Shown here one piece after another: positions 53,496 to 62,663 of a stretch of DNA of 64,000 bases. Every line of letters begins with the position of its first letter. Position 1 is the stretch's first letter. Source of the DNA: Candidatus Mycalebacterium zealandia (GTDB lineage: Bacteria; Desulfobacterota_D; UBA1144; Nemesobacterales; Mycalebacteriaceae); contig CP046180.1 of assembly GCA_014075295.1 (NCBI GenBank), forward strand, positions 1,080,458 to 1,144,457. Direction: 5' to 3'. The notes under the pieces are model-generated. The model was not told the origin of the DNA. It searched no databases and saw only the letters and a list, made by a program, of their open reading frames with translations. The position numbers were made by a program, and so were the translations under genes.

Positions 53496-55315
53496 AAAGC
53501 GTGTCCCACGTCCAGAAAGAACTGATACCGTTTTAGGCGCGAGTCGTGGTTGAGAGCGTAGCCAAAATCAACAGCAATCGGAATTCCCGCGACTTTATAA
53601 CGCAAACCCGTGCCAACGGCGTATCGCAGGTCACCAAACGGATAGTCAAAACTTTTCGGAAAAACATTTCCGTAATCCAGAAAAGCCACCCCGCCAATTT
53701 TTCGCCATATGGGGAAGCGCACCTCAAACGCTCCGGTTATGAGCGAGTTTCCTCCAACGGGGTCGCCCCGTGAATCAAGCGGGCCCAGTTCCTGAAACGG
53801 AAATCCCCTCATGCTTTTGTTGCCGCCCGCGAACAATCTTGTGAACGGCGGAACTTCATCGCGGCTCGTCTGTCCAAACGGAGATAAAAATCCCAACTGA
53901 AACTTCTTGGCGAACACAATTCCGCCTGCGGGATTGAAATATCCGGCGGCTTCAAAAACGGTCTTCACGTACTCCTCATCGGAGCCCAGAAACGCGGGAG
54001 AAATCTCAATATCGGCACTCATTGTGAAACCGTTGAATGGGTCCACCGGATTGTCAGTCGCCGTTATATCAATGCCGCCCATGAGCGTGACCAGAAAGAT
54101 GTCCTGAAGCCCGCGCGCAAGATTTGTGTCTCCCGCTTGCGATTTTATTTCAGACCTGATCGCGGCGGGGTTGAAATGAACAGAAAACAAGCCGTGCGAA
54201 AAGTCTTTCCTGACTTCGGGAGAAAATATGAAAAAATCCGCCTCATAACTCGGAAAGTCGTCTCTGCGGATATCAAAAAGCAATGAGAGGTTTGATTTTG
54301 CCCCAAGAAATCCGGTCTGCTGAATACTCACGGCAGCGCCCTGAGACGCGAAAGAAGCCCGCGCGGAAATTTCCAAAGTTCTGTTCAGATGCAAAAAATG
54401 GCGGTTTATCAGCTTCACTCGCCCGCGCAGTTTGTCCACCCGCCCGGCGCCGATTCCCAACTGGAGAGTCATGGTTTTTCTTCGCACGGGAGTAACAACC
54501 GTGGAAATCACCGCCGCCCGGGCATCAATCTCCGAAGTTATGGAAACGGACTCAAAATACCCCAGCGCGACAAGCCGCCTTTTTGATTCAAAAAGTTTTG
54601 ACAGCGAACTGGGCTCTCCCGTGCGGTAGGTAAGGTTTTCTATCACCAGATTGCGCAGGGTTTCATCTTCGGTGCGAATCTCTATGTTGCCAAAAACATA
54701 CGGCGGGCCCGGCTCAATGGAAAAAATCACCTCCACACGCCTCTCTTTCCGCCTGACCTCTCCTTTTGAATTGACCACAGCCGAGGCATACCCCATCTCA
54801 AGCAGGGTGTTTTTCACAACCCCTTTCGCTTTTTTAAAACGTTGTACGGAAAATCTCTCTCCCTCTTTGAGCGGCACACCGTAAACGGCCTCCCTGATGA
54901 GCGCGACCTGTTCGGGCGCGAGGGACCCCTTGACGTTAATCCTCACCTCGGACACAACAACGTGCTTGCCGAGTTTAATGTTTATCTCTACGGCGACCCT
55001 TCTCTTGTTTTTTTCATAAACCGGACGCCAAGTTACCAAAGAACGGTAATACCCGTTGCCCGCAAGAAACTGCCGCAGGTATTCCATGTTTCTCTCAACC
55101 TTGAATCTGTCGAATTCCGGATAGGTTCTGCGCAGGAATGTGCCGCTTGGAACAATTTCCGAGATGACGCTCTTCATCTCGTCGTGGTCAATCTCTCCGC
55201 CGCCTCTTATGGAAACTTTTGAAATTTCCGGTAACTGACTTTCCTGAGCCGCTCCCTGCGCAGGGAACGAGACCAGCAGAAAAGCAATAAGCAATGGAAC
55301 TGCGAGTAGACGCAT
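53492..55315 (-). CDS. Omp85-family outer membrane protein (TamA/BamA-like)
   Basis: A 607-residue secreted protein with signal peptide (cleavage after AQGAAQ-like). Three POTRA-like domains follow (about 25-275) and then a 16-strand barrel ending in a C-terminal Phe. The Omp85 loop-6 motif is NKSMRGFPF, with the conserved Arg-Gly-Phe. Three rather than five POTRA domains point to TamA-like export assistance rather than BamA. The DNA is otherwise ordinary for this genome. Confidence 0.88.
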   Translation of the reverse strand: MRLLAVPLLIAFLLVSFPAQGAAQESQLPEISKVSIRGGGEIDHDEMKSVISEIVPSGTFLRRTYPEFDRFKVERNMEYLRQFLAGNGYYRSLVTWRPVYEKNKRRVAVEINIKLGKHVVVSEVRINVKGSLAPEQVALIREAVYGVPLKEGERFSVQRFKKAKGVVKNTLLEMGYASAVVNSKGEVRRKERRVEVIFSIEPGPPYVFGNIEIRTEDETLRNLVIENLTYRTGEPSSLSKLFESKRRLVALGYFESVSITSEIDARAAVISTVVTPVRRKTMTLQLGIGAGRVDKLRGRVKLINRHFLHLNRTLEISARASFASQGAAVSIQQTGFLGAKSNLSLLFDIRRDDFPSYEADFFIFSPEVRKDFSHGLFSVHFNPAAIRSEIKSQAGDTNLARGLQDIFLVTLMGGIDITATDNPVDPFNGFTMSADIEISPAFLGSDEEYVKTVFEAAGYFNPAGGIVFAKKFQLGFLSPFGQTSRDEVPPFTRLFAGGNKSMRGFPFQELGPLDSRGDPVGGNSLITGAFEVRFPIWRKIGGVAFLDYGNVFPKSFDYPFGDLRYAVGTGLRYKVAGIPIAVDFGYALNHDSRLKRYQFFLDVGHAF

Positions 55316-55358
55316 GTTTGCCCGTTAAAAAGACTGATACGGGCTGATAATGTCCGAA

Positions 55359-56390
55359 CTACCGCCCTTCCAATATATTGTATCCGGTAATTGACATGCT
55401 TTTCTCAGCCATTGTTTCAACATATTGCTGATCAATCATCCCGGCGTTCAGGGCTTTTGAAATGCGCATAAGCGCGATTTTCGCGGTTGCTTCGTCAACC
55501 ATCTGCCCGGTTTCGGGGTCAAACATGCTGCCGCCGCCCTGCTCATGATAGAAATCAAGCTGGTGCTTGGCCTCTTCTATTTGCTTGTCGGTCGGAGAGA
55601 ATGCGGTATTGGATATCAGAGCCTGCTGCGGATGGATAACCCAGGTTCCGTCCATTCCAATCTCCGCGGAGCCCACACACTTTTTCTCAAGCCCCTTTTC
55701 AATCTCTTTGATGGTTTCCGGCTTGTCGTCTTTTCTCCAGATTCTGAGATAGACGTTGTCTATCGCGTGAAGCCCGGCCGCTTTCGCCGCCGTAACAACG
55801 GCTTTTTTCTCGTAGTAGAAAACCTCGTTCTGCTTTTCCAGAAGAAGGTTGGGGTCAAGACCGAGTTCGGCCGCGTAATCGGCTATTCCGAAAACAAGTC
55901 CCGCCATTCTCGGAGACGCGGTCGCTATCTCGTAGGCATATTTCACGGCGCGCGGACGCTCAATCAGCGCCTCTATGCCGACCTTCGTTTTCCAGCCGTG
56001 TTTCTTCTCCAACTTGTCCAGCAGGTCGGAGACGATTTTAATGTCCTCGGGGCCGTTTGACTTGGGAATGATAACGCCGTGAAACCTGTCCACGGCACCG
56101 CTCATAATCGCCTCAATGTCACCTTTGAAGAAATCCGATCGCACGTTATTGGGACGAACCGTTATGACCTTTTTGCCAAAATCAAGCGTGTTGAGCGCTT
56201 CAACCATAACAGCCCTGCTTTTGTCTCCTTTGAATTCATAAGGGCAGGCGTCTTCAAGGTCCGCCATCACGTGGTCAACAGGCGCCTTCTCAGGGTCCGC
56301 CGCATTTGTGTGAAGTTTCATATTGTGTCCGGGATAGGTGAGTTCCGTTCTCGGAACCACAACTCTTGAACCGTTGTCTAATACAAACAT
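55359..56390 (-). CDS. HpcH/HpaI-CitE family lyase, malyl-CoA/beta-methylmalyl-CoA lyase-like
   Basis: A TIM-barrel lyase of 343 residues from ATG 56390, which has a strong AAGGAGG just upstream. DLEDACPYEFK holds the metal-linked Glu and Asp, ITVRPNNVRSDFF the CoA-linked Arg and GIEALIERPRAV the second metal Glu. In the ethylmalonyl-CoA pathway such a lyase splits beta-methylmalyl-CoA to glyoxylate and propionyl-CoA. The presence of ccr and ecm makes that the likely job, though a citrate-lyase-like substrate is possible. It follows an acyl-CoA dehydrogenase gene after 37 bases. Confidence 0.85.
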   Translation of the reverse strand: MFVLDNGSRVVVPRTELTYPGHNMKLHTNAADPEKAPVDHVMADLEDACPYEFKGDKSRAVMVEALNTLDFGKKVITVRPNNVRSDFFKGDIEAIMSGAVDRFHGVIIPKSNGPEDIKIVSDLLDKLEKKHGWKTKVGIEALIERPRAVKYAYEIATASPRMAGLVFGIADYAAELGLDPNLLLEKQNEVFYYEKKAVVTAAKAAGLHAIDNVYLRIWRKDDKPETIKEIEKGLEKKCVGSAEIGMDGTWVIHPQQALISNTAFSPTDKQIEEAKHQLDFYHEQGGGSMFDPETGQMVDEATAKIALMRISKALNAGMIDQQYVETMAEKSMSITGYNILEGR

Positions 56391-56427
56391 TTTTTTCCTC
56401 CTTGTTTTTTTCGTTTGAAAAGGTTTG

Positions 56428-57594
56428 TCAATAAATTTCAAGAAGCCGTCTGGCGATTACTTCATGCTGAATTTCGCTTGTTCCTTCAAAGATGCTGAAC
56501 ACGCGCGCGTCCCGCCAGAATCTCTCCATCGGGTATTCGGAGGAATACCCGTAACTGCCGAATATCTGCATCGCCTCTCTGGTTACGAACTCCGCCATTT
56601 CCGCCCCTTTGGCTTTGGCGATTCCGGCTTCAAGGTCGCAACGTTTGCCGCTGTCTTTCTTCTCCGCGGCAACATAGGTCAAATTGCGCGCGGCTTCAAT
56701 CTCAACCGCCATTTCCGACAGTTTGTGGCGTATAATCTGAAAATCGCTTATGGGCTGCCCGAACTGCACACGTTCTTTGGCGTATTTAATTCCTTCCTCA
56801 AAAGCCGCCTGCGCGACCCCCACCGCTCTTGCCGCGGTCTGTATCCTCGCCGCTTCAAAAGTGGTCATAAGATGGTAAAACCCTCTGCCTTCCTCAAGCC
56901 CCAGAAGGTTTTCCGCCGGAACCCTGCATTCATCAAAACTGACGGTGAAAGATTTCATTCCGTGATAGCCAATTGTGGGAATGGGACCGCCCGCAATGTT
57001 GGGATGGTCAAGATGCTCCGATGGCTCCTTCTCAACCAGAAATATGCTCAAGCCCTTGTGCCTTTTGGATGCGTCCGCGTCAGTCCGGGCAAGCACCGCG
57101 AGAACATTCGCCCTGTTGGCGAAAGTGCACCATGTTTTCTCTCCGTGCAGTATGTAATGGTCGCCGTCTTTTGTGGCGCTGACTTTGGCTCCCGCGAGGT
57201 CTGACCCGTTATCGGGTTCGGTGAAAGCCGCGGCGGACATCAATTCCCCGCTTGCGAGACCCGGAAGAAACTTCTTTCTCTGCTCCTCCGTCCCGCCGTT
57301 TTGCAAAAGCGTTCCGGTGATGATGTTGCGCGTCATAATGCTTCCGGCGCTGAGCAACCCACGACTGAGTTCTTCGGTAACTATCGCCATGCTGATGTAG
57401 TCCATCCCGATACCGCCGTATTTTTCGGGGAAAACCATCCCGAAATATCCGAGTTCCCCCATCTCCTTTATAATCTCCGGCGGAATTTCCTTGTTTTCAT
57501 TGTGGATTTCCGCCGCAATGGGAACAATTTTTTCCTCGGTGAATTTGCGCACCGACTGTCTTATCTCTTCATGCTCGCTTGTGCATAAGGGCAT
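56428..57594 (-). CDS. Acyl-CoA dehydrogenase
   Basis: FAD flavoprotein of 388 residues from ATG 57594, with AGGAG nine bases upstream. FTEPDNGSDLAG, the RVQFGQPISDFQ stretch, QIFGSYGYSSEYP and the catalytic-Glu loop IFEGTSEIQ are standard. It is directly upstream of the malyl-CoA-lyase-like gene, so methylsuccinyl-CoA dehydrogenase is an attractive role. However, known enzymes of that type are about 540 residues, and this one is of ordinary short-chain length. Confidence 0.9.
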   Translation of the reverse strand: MPLCTSEHEEIRQSVRKFTEEKIVPIAAEIHNENKEIPPEIIKEMGELGYFGMVFPEKYGGIGMDYISMAIVTEELSRGLLSAGSIMTRNIITGTLLQNGGTEEQRKKFLPGLASGELMSAAAFTEPDNGSDLAGAKVSATKDGDHYILHGEKTWCTFANRANVLAVLARTDADASKRHKGLSIFLVEKEPSEHLDHPNIAGGPIPTIGYHGMKSFTVSFDECRVPAENLLGLEEGRGFYHLMTTFEAARIQTAARAVGVAQAAFEEGIKYAKERVQFGQPISDFQIIRHKLSEMAVEIEAARNLTYVAAEKKDSGKRCDLEAGIAKAKGAEMAEFVTREAMQIFGSYGYSSEYPMERFWRDARVFSIFEGTSEIQHEVIARRLLEIY

Positions 57595-57661
57595 AACTGC
57601 TTTCTCCTGTTTTTCACTCTGAAACGAAAACCGCAATATGAAACCTGAACGGCTCGCTTTG

Positions 57662-58273
57662 TCAATACGAACCGGCCGCTTCGTATATCAGGTATTTAAT
57701 ATCCACGCCTTTCTCCCTGAACATCTTTTCAAATCTGGTCTGCGGTCTACCGCCCGGATACGAAAGCAACGCCTCGCCGCCCGAAATGCTCCGGAACATT
57801 TCCGAGCGCGCGAAAACCTCCGAGCACCGCTCAATGTATTCATCATGGTCGCTCGCGATTTCAAAGCGCCCGCCCCCGATTATTACACGGGCGAGAACGG
57901 ACGCAAAATCGGCGTTCACAATCCTGTGCTTGCGATGGCGGTCTTTGGGCCAGGGATCGGGGAAATTCATGTAAACGCGGTCAAAGGTGGCGGAGGCGAA
58001 AAGCCCCGTCGCAAGCAAGCCGTCAAGATGGATGTATTTGAGGTTTTGCGTGCCGCTTTTTTCCGCATTTTTCACGGCTTTGACGAATCTGCCCGTTTTA
58101 ATCTCAACCCCAACGTGATTGAAATCCGGCATCAGCCGCGCGAGTTCAAGCAGAAACTCGCCGTCGCCGCACCCGATGTCCAAAGTTGCAGGTTTTGAGT
58201 CACCAAAAATGGTCTGTTTTGAAATGGGCGGAAGGTGTTCCGAAACATCAAACGCCGCGCTCCGCGGGCTCAT
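57662..58273 (-). CDS. trmB: tRNA (guanine-46-N7-)-methyltransferase
   Basis: A SAM-dependent methyltransferase of 203 residues. LDIGCGDGEFLLELA binds SAM, and NFPDPWPKDRHRKHRIV is the TrmB signature. It overlaps the aroB stop by four bases and is slightly short at the C terminus compared with E. coli TrmB. Confidence 0.95.
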   Translation of the reverse strand: MSPRSAAFDVSEHLPPISKQTIFGDSKPATLDIGCGDGEFLLELARLMPDFNHVGVEIKTGRFVKAVKNAEKSGTQNLKYIHLDGLLATGLFASATFDRVYMNFPDPWPKDRHRKHRIVNADFASVLARVIIGGGRFEIASDHDEYIERCSEVFARSEMFRSISGGEALLSYPGGRPQTRFEKMFREKGVDIKYLIYEAAGSY

Positions 58274-59241
58274 AAAACGCTCTCATCAACCGGAATGCCG
58301 TGACTACCGTCCACAGCCGCCATCTCACCGATTGCGCACGGCAAAGCCATCTCCACATTGCCCGCGCGGACTTTCTTGTCAAGTTTCATTGCCTCAAAAA
58401 TCCGCGCGCCATCCATTTCAGAGGGAACCTCAGACGGAAGCCCCGCGGACTTAATCAGATCTTCAATCCTCCGGGTTTCACCTTCGGACAGAAAACCCAT
58501 CTCCCGCGATATTCGCGCTTCGGCAACCATTCCAATCGCGACCGCGCCGCCGTGCGGTATTGAGTAGCCCGAAAGGTTTTCAACCGCGTGCCCGACCGTG
58601 TGTCCGAAATTGAGGATTTTCCTCAAATCCGCCTCTTTTTCGTCCTCTTCCACAACGCGCGCTTTGATTGAACAACTTCTCTCAACTATATGAAGCAGCG
58701 CCTGCTCATCACATTTGAGAACCGCGTCCATGTTTTCTTCAAGAAACGCGAACAGTTCCGGATCTTTGATAACTCCGTATTTTATGACTTCGGCAACCCC
58801 TTCAATAATGTGTGCGCGCTCAAGAGTGGAAAGAAGCCCCACGTCCGAATAAACGGCTATTGGCTGATGAAACGCTCCTATGAGGTTTTTTCCGGCGGGG
58901 GTGTCAACACCGGTTTTTCCGCCGACCGAACTGTCTACGCAGGCGACAAGTGTAGTGGGGATTTGAACGTAAGGCACGCCCCTGCAGTATGTCGCCGCGA
59001 CAAATCCCGCGAGGTCTCCCACAACACCGCCTCCAAGAGCTATGACGGCGCAGTCCCTTCCGAGAAGGGATTTCTGCATCATATCCTCAATGCTTTGTTT
59101 TGTTTCCCTTGTTTTGTTGCTCTCGCCCGCTGGAAAGTCAAAAATCTCGACACGGGCAACGCTCTTTTTCAAATCCGAAATAAGCGCCAGAGCGTGAAGG
59201 CGCGCGACATTGGAATCGGTTATCACCGCCCAACAGTCCAC
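58270..59241 (-). CDS. aroB: 3-dehydroquinate synthase, start unclear
   Basis: Second shikimate-pathway enzyme. GGGVVGDLAGFVA, PTTLVACVDSSVGGKTGVD and the zinc-site NFGHTVGHAVE are intact. From GTG 59241 the protein has 323 residues, about 35 fewer than usual. The frame upstream (to a stop at 59353-59355) still codes an AroB-like N terminus, NPYQIKIGDGLFPLIASELAE, but holds no ATG, GTG or TTG. Translation may begin at ATT 59301 or another rare codon, or the gene may be truncated or frameshifted. trmB follows in a 4-base overlap. Confidence 0.92.
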   Translation of the reverse strand: MDCWAVITDSNVARLHALALISDLKKSVARVEIFDFPAGESNKTRETKQSIEDMMQKSLLGRDCAVIALGGGVVGDLAGFVAATYCRGVPYVQIPTTLVACVDSSVGGKTGVDTPAGKNLIGAFHQPIAVYSDVGLLSTLERAHIIEGVAEVIKYGVIKDPELFAFLEENMDAVLKCDEQALLHIVERSCSIKARVVEEDEKEADLRKILNFGHTVGHAVENLSGYSIPHGGAVAIGMVAEARISREMGFLSEGETRRIEDLIKSAGLPSEVPSEMDGARIFEAMKLDKKVRAGNVEMALPCAIGEMAAVDGSHGIPVDESVL

Positions 59242-59360
59242 ACCGGGAATTTCCGCAAGTTCCGAAGCGATAAGCGGAAAAAGCCCGTCTCCGATTTTAA
59301 TCTGATACGGGTTGCTTGTCCGGGATTGTACTTGTGATTTTACGGGCGTTTTTCAGCACC

Positions 59361-59879
59361 TCAAACTTGAAACTGTATAACGGAGAAAACTGACTCTTCC
59401 AATTTGGACGCGCCCCCCAAACCGGCAAGTTCAATAAGGAAAAGGTAGCCGGCAACCTGCCCCCCTATGCTTCTCACAAGCCGACCCGATGCCTCCGCCG
59501 TGCCTCCGGTTGCAAGAAGGTCGTCCACTACAAGAACCTTTTCACCTTTGCTGACCGCATCCTTGTGTATTTCAAGGGAGTCCGTTCCGTATTCAAGATC
59601 ATAGGATTCCGCCTGTGTGGAGTGCGGCAGTTTCCCCATTTTTCTTACCAAAACCATGCCCTTGCCCATCTTTAAGCACAGAGCGGACGCAAAAATAAAA
59701 CCGCGTGATTCTATGGCGACGATTTTGTCAAAATCAACGCCTTCCACCATTTCCAACATACTGTCAACGGCTTGCGAAAACGCCTCGAAGTTCTGGAGTA
59801 AAGGGGTTATGTCGTGAAAGCAGATGCCCTCCCGGGGAAAATCGTGAACATCCCGTATGTGGCTCTTGATGTCAATCAC
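59361..59879 (-). CDS. apt: Adenine phosphoribosyltransferase
   Basis: Salvages adenine to AMP using PRPP. The protein has 172 residues, with [12 protein letters not shown] and the PRPP-binding [14 protein letters not shown]. The start is GTG 59879, and [19 protein letters not shown] is the expected N terminus. It is divergent from the secreted protein gene and upstream of aroB. Confidence 0.96.
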   Translation of the reverse strand: MIDIKSHIRDVHDFPREGICFHDITPLLQNFEAFSQAVDSMLEMVEGVDFDKIVAIESRGFIFASALCLKMGKGMVLVRKMGKLPHSTQAESYDLEYGTDSLEIHKDAVSKGEKVLVVDDLLATGGTAEASGRLVRSIGGQVAGYLFLIELAGLGGASKLEESVFSVIQFQV

Positions 59880-59894
59880 AGTTTTTGTATTATA
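59866..59894. promoter_or_regulatory. Overlapping divergent promoter elements between apt and the secreted protein gene
   Basis: On the plus strand TTGATG (59866-59871), 16-base spacer and TATTAT (59888-59893) would drive transcription only a few bases before the ATG at 59901. On the minus strand TATAAT (59894-59889) lies ten bases before the apt GTG. The two -10 boxes share bases. Both would give nearly leaderless messages. Confidence 0.4.
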
Positions 59895-59900
59895 ACACGG

Positions 59901-60518
59901 ATGATTGAGTTTTCTTTGAGCCGGTGTCCGGTGCGTAGAACGGGGGTTTTAACCGCCGTTTTCGCCGTATTTCTCTGCCTTACATTTACCGTCCCGGCGG
60001 CGTCCGGCGAGTCTCTTCTGGGTTTCGATTTTATGACTCCGTCAAAACGCGCTTTTGCAATTGCGAACCATATGGGTCTCCGGACACTTGAAAAAGGCAA
60101 AACCAAAAACGCGAGAAGAGAAGCGGTTTTCTCCGGTTCGGCGGCTCAAATTCCGATTGGTACGGAGGAAACAATAACGAGGATTTCCTTCTACAGAGAC
60201 AAAATTGAAGCAGTTACCCTGTTAGGCAACGGCGCGGATGAGGAAGACGCGCAGGCGGTTGCAATGGCACTCAGAGAACGATACGGGGCGCCTGACGCCG
60301 AAGAGGAGGTTTTTTCCTACAGGGTCAAATCTTGGAACCTCTCGAATTCCAGACTTACTTTCAGTTATTCGGGCGACACGCTGAAAATCTCGCAGAGCCA
60401 TCTCGAAACCAGAAAAGAAAGACATGAAAGGGATTTAACCAGAGAAAGACTCAAAGATAAGCGACATCCCGTGCAAAAGATGCTTGACGGCGATTTTTCA
60501 AAGCCGGAATACAAGTGA
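59901..60518 (+). CDS. Secreted protein of unknown function
   Basis: A 205-residue protein from ATG 59901. It has a signal peptide ending at VPAASG with hydrophobic core [14 protein letters not shown]. The mature part has no cysteines or recognised motif, and its C-terminal tail is Arg-, Lys- and Glu-rich. A predicted location is the periplasm. It is convergent with ecm, with one base between the stops. Confidence 0.75.
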   Translation: MIEFSLSRCPVRRTGVLTAVFAVFLCLTFTVPAASGESLLGFDFMTPSKRAFAIANHMGLRTLEKGKTKNARREAVFSGSAAQIPIGTEETITRISFYRDKIEAVTLLGNGADEEDAQAVAMALRERYGAPDAEEEVFSYRVKSWNLSNSRLTFSYSGDTLKISQSHLETRKERHERDLTRERLKDKRHPVQKMLDGDFSKPEYK

Positions 60519-60519
60519 T

Positions 60520-62523
60520 TTAAGACCTGCTTTCAAGAACAAGTCCCGCGATGTCGTCCATTATTTGGGTCAGAGAAAAATCTTTCGGAGTGTAAACCTT
60601 TTTCACCCCGGACTTCATAAGTCTTTTCGCGTCTTTATCGGGAATGATGCCTCCCATGATGACGGGAACATCGGACATCCCCCTGCTTTTGAGCATCTTC
60701 ATTATCTTTGGAACCACTGTATTGTGCGAGCCTGAAAGTATGCTCAAGCCTATCAAGTCAACGTTTTCCTGCTCCGCGGCGCTCACTATCTGTTCGGGCG
60801 TGAGACGAATTCCCTGATACAAAACCTCCATTCCCATGTCTCTTGCACGAACGGCTATCTGTTCAGCGCCGTTGGAATGTCCGTCAAGCCCGGGTTTGCC
60901 TATGAGAATTTTCGGCGGACGGCCAAGCTTGTCGTGTATTTTTTTGACGGAAACCCTGACGCTCTTGTCCTCATCGTTTTTTGTGCCGCACGACAACTCA
61001 ACGGACGCTCCCGTGGGAGCCCTGTATTCACCGAACTCTTTTCTCAAAGTGTCCGCCCACTCGCCGGTGGTAACGCCCGCACGGGCGCACTCTATTGACG
61101 CGGGCATTATGTTCTGCCCATTGCGCGCCGCGGAACTGAGCCCGGACAGCGATTTTTTCACTTTCGCGGATTTCCTTTTCTTTTTGAAAGCGACGAGCCT
61201 GTTAATCTGGTCCCTGACAAGCCCCGGCGAAGTTTTGTGAATTGAGGTTTCGAGCGACTTCGTAAGAGGAGACTGTTCGGTTTCGGTAAAGCAGTTCACG
61301 CCGACTCGCATGATGTCGCCCGATTCAATTGCGGCAATGCGCAAAGCGTTTGAAGCAACAAGGCTCTCCTTCATATACTCAATGCTCTCAAGCGCACCGC
61401 CCATGTCCGCGATTTTGCCGGCTTCCGCAAGCGCGTTTTTCTTGAGTTCGCGTGATTTGGCGTTAATCACCTTTGAGCCGTCAAAGATATCGGGGTATTC
61501 AAGAATGTCGGTCTCGAAAGCAAGAATTTGCTGAAACCGCAGAGACCATTGCTGGTCCCACGGGCGGGGAAGCCCCAGCGCTTCATTCCATGCAGGCAAC
61601 TGAATGGCGCGCGCGCGCGCTTTTTTCGAAAGCGTAACGTCAAGCATTTGCAATATGATTCGCGCCACGTTGTTTTCGGGCTGGTCCGCGGCAAGCCCCA
61701 GAGAGTTCACCTGAACGCCGTAGCGAAACCGGCGAAAATTTTCATCTTTGACGCCGTATCTGTTTTTGGTCAAATCGTCCCAGATTTCCGTAAACGCGCG
61801 AAGCTTGGAAACCTCTTCCACAAAACGTATTCCCGCATTCACAAAAAACGACACTCTGCCGACCACGCCCGGAAAATCTTTTTTTGAAATAGCGCCGCTG
61901 TCTCTCACGGCGTCAAGCACGGCAACCGCGTTTGATATTGTGTAGGCAATCTCCTGAACCGGTGTCGCTCCGGCTTCCTGCAAGTGGTAACTGCATATGT
62001 TGATGGGGTTCCATTTTGGAACGTTGCGATAGCAGTGCGTCACCATGTCGGAAATAAGGCGCATTGAGTGCGCGGGCGGAAAGATGTAAGTGCCGCGCGA
62101 AAGGTATTCCTTGATTATGTCGTTCTGAGTGGTGCCCTGAAGCACGGACGAGTCCGTTCCGCGCTTTTCGGCGACCGCTATATAAAGTGCCAGCAGCCAT
62201 GCGGCGGTCGCGTTTATCGTCATTGAGGTATTCATCTTTTCAAGCGGGATATGGTCAAAAAGGGTTGCCATATCCTCAATGTGGCAAATGGGAACGCCTA
62301 CCTTGCCAACTTCGCCCTCCGCGAGCGGGCTGTCGCTGTCGTATCCGGTCTGTGTGGGCAAATCAAAGGCAACGCTGAGCCCCGTCTGCCCTTTTTTAAG
62401 ATTTTTTCTGTAAAGCTCGTTGGATGCCTTTGCCGTTGAGTGCCCGGCGTAAGTGCGCATTATCCACGGGCGGTCTTTTGTTTGAGGCGCTTTTCCGTTT
62501 GTTCGTTTCGTGCGTGGTGACAT
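60520..62523 (-). CDS. ecm: Ethylmalonyl-CoA mutase (coenzyme B12-dependent)
   Basis: Rearranges ethylmalonyl-CoA to methylsuccinyl-CoA. From ATG 62523 the protein has 667 residues. RPWIMRTYAGHSTA, AFDLPTQTGYDSD, QGTTQNDIIKEYLSRGTYIFP and PAWNEALGLPRPWDQQWSLR follow the Ecm rather than the methylmalonyl-CoA mutase pattern. The B12 domain is at the C terminus with DGHSNG (D-x-H-x-x-G), LSILSG and MGG. Longer in-frame starts run into non-conserved sequence. Together with ccr it marks the ethylmalonyl-CoA pathway. Confidence 0.93.
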   Translation of the reverse strand: MSPRTKRTNGKAPQTKDRPWIMRTYAGHSTAKASNELYRKNLKKGQTGLSVAFDLPTQTGYDSDSPLAEGEVGKVGVPICHIEDMATLFDHIPLEKMNTSMTINATAAWLLALYIAVAEKRGTDSSVLQGTTQNDIIKEYLSRGTYIFPPAHSMRLISDMVTHCYRNVPKWNPINICSYHLQEAGATPVQEIAYTISNAVAVLDAVRDSGAISKKDFPGVVGRVSFFVNAGIRFVEEVSKLRAFTEIWDDLTKNRYGVKDENFRRFRYGVQVNSLGLAADQPENNVARIILQMLDVTLSKKARARAIQLPAWNEALGLPRPWDQQWSLRFQQILAFETDILEYPDIFDGSKVINAKSRELKKNALAEAGKIADMGGALESIEYMKESLVASNALRIAAIESGDIMRVGVNCFTETEQSPLTKSLETSIHKTSPGLVRDQINRLVAFKKKRKSAKVKKSLSGLSSAARNGQNIMPASIECARAGVTTGEWADTLRKEFGEYRAPTGASVELSCGTKNDEDKSVRVSVKKIHDKLGRPPKILIGKPGLDGHSNGAEQIAVRARDMGMEVLYQGIRLTPEQIVSAAEQENVDLIGLSILSGSHNTVVPKIMKMLKSRGMSDVPVIMGGIIPDKDAKRLMKSGVKKVYTPKDFSLTQIMDDIAGLVLESRS

Positions 62524-62596
62524 CAGTAAAGTTATTGGTAATTGTAAAAGCGCCAAAGGGCAAGTCAAGGAAAACAGGAAACAAGTTTTCAGTTTA

Positions 62597-62605
62597 TGGT
62601 ATAGT
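62597..62605 (+). promoter_or_regulatory. Extended -10 promoter of aroF
   Basis: TGGTATAGT is an extended -10 (TG-n-TATAGT) 59 bases upstream of the aroF ATG. No clear -35 is seen, which fits an extended -10 promoter. Confidence 0.45.
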
Positions 62606-62663
62606 GTCTGCCTGTATTCAAGGGGCATCTTGGAAATTAAAGGAAGATTTCGGGACTTGTAAA

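Noticed and set aside
56425-57204. Plus-strand 259-codon frame opposite the acyl-CoA dehydrogenase
   Set aside because: Antisense of a fully conserved flavoprotein; no independent coding evidence.
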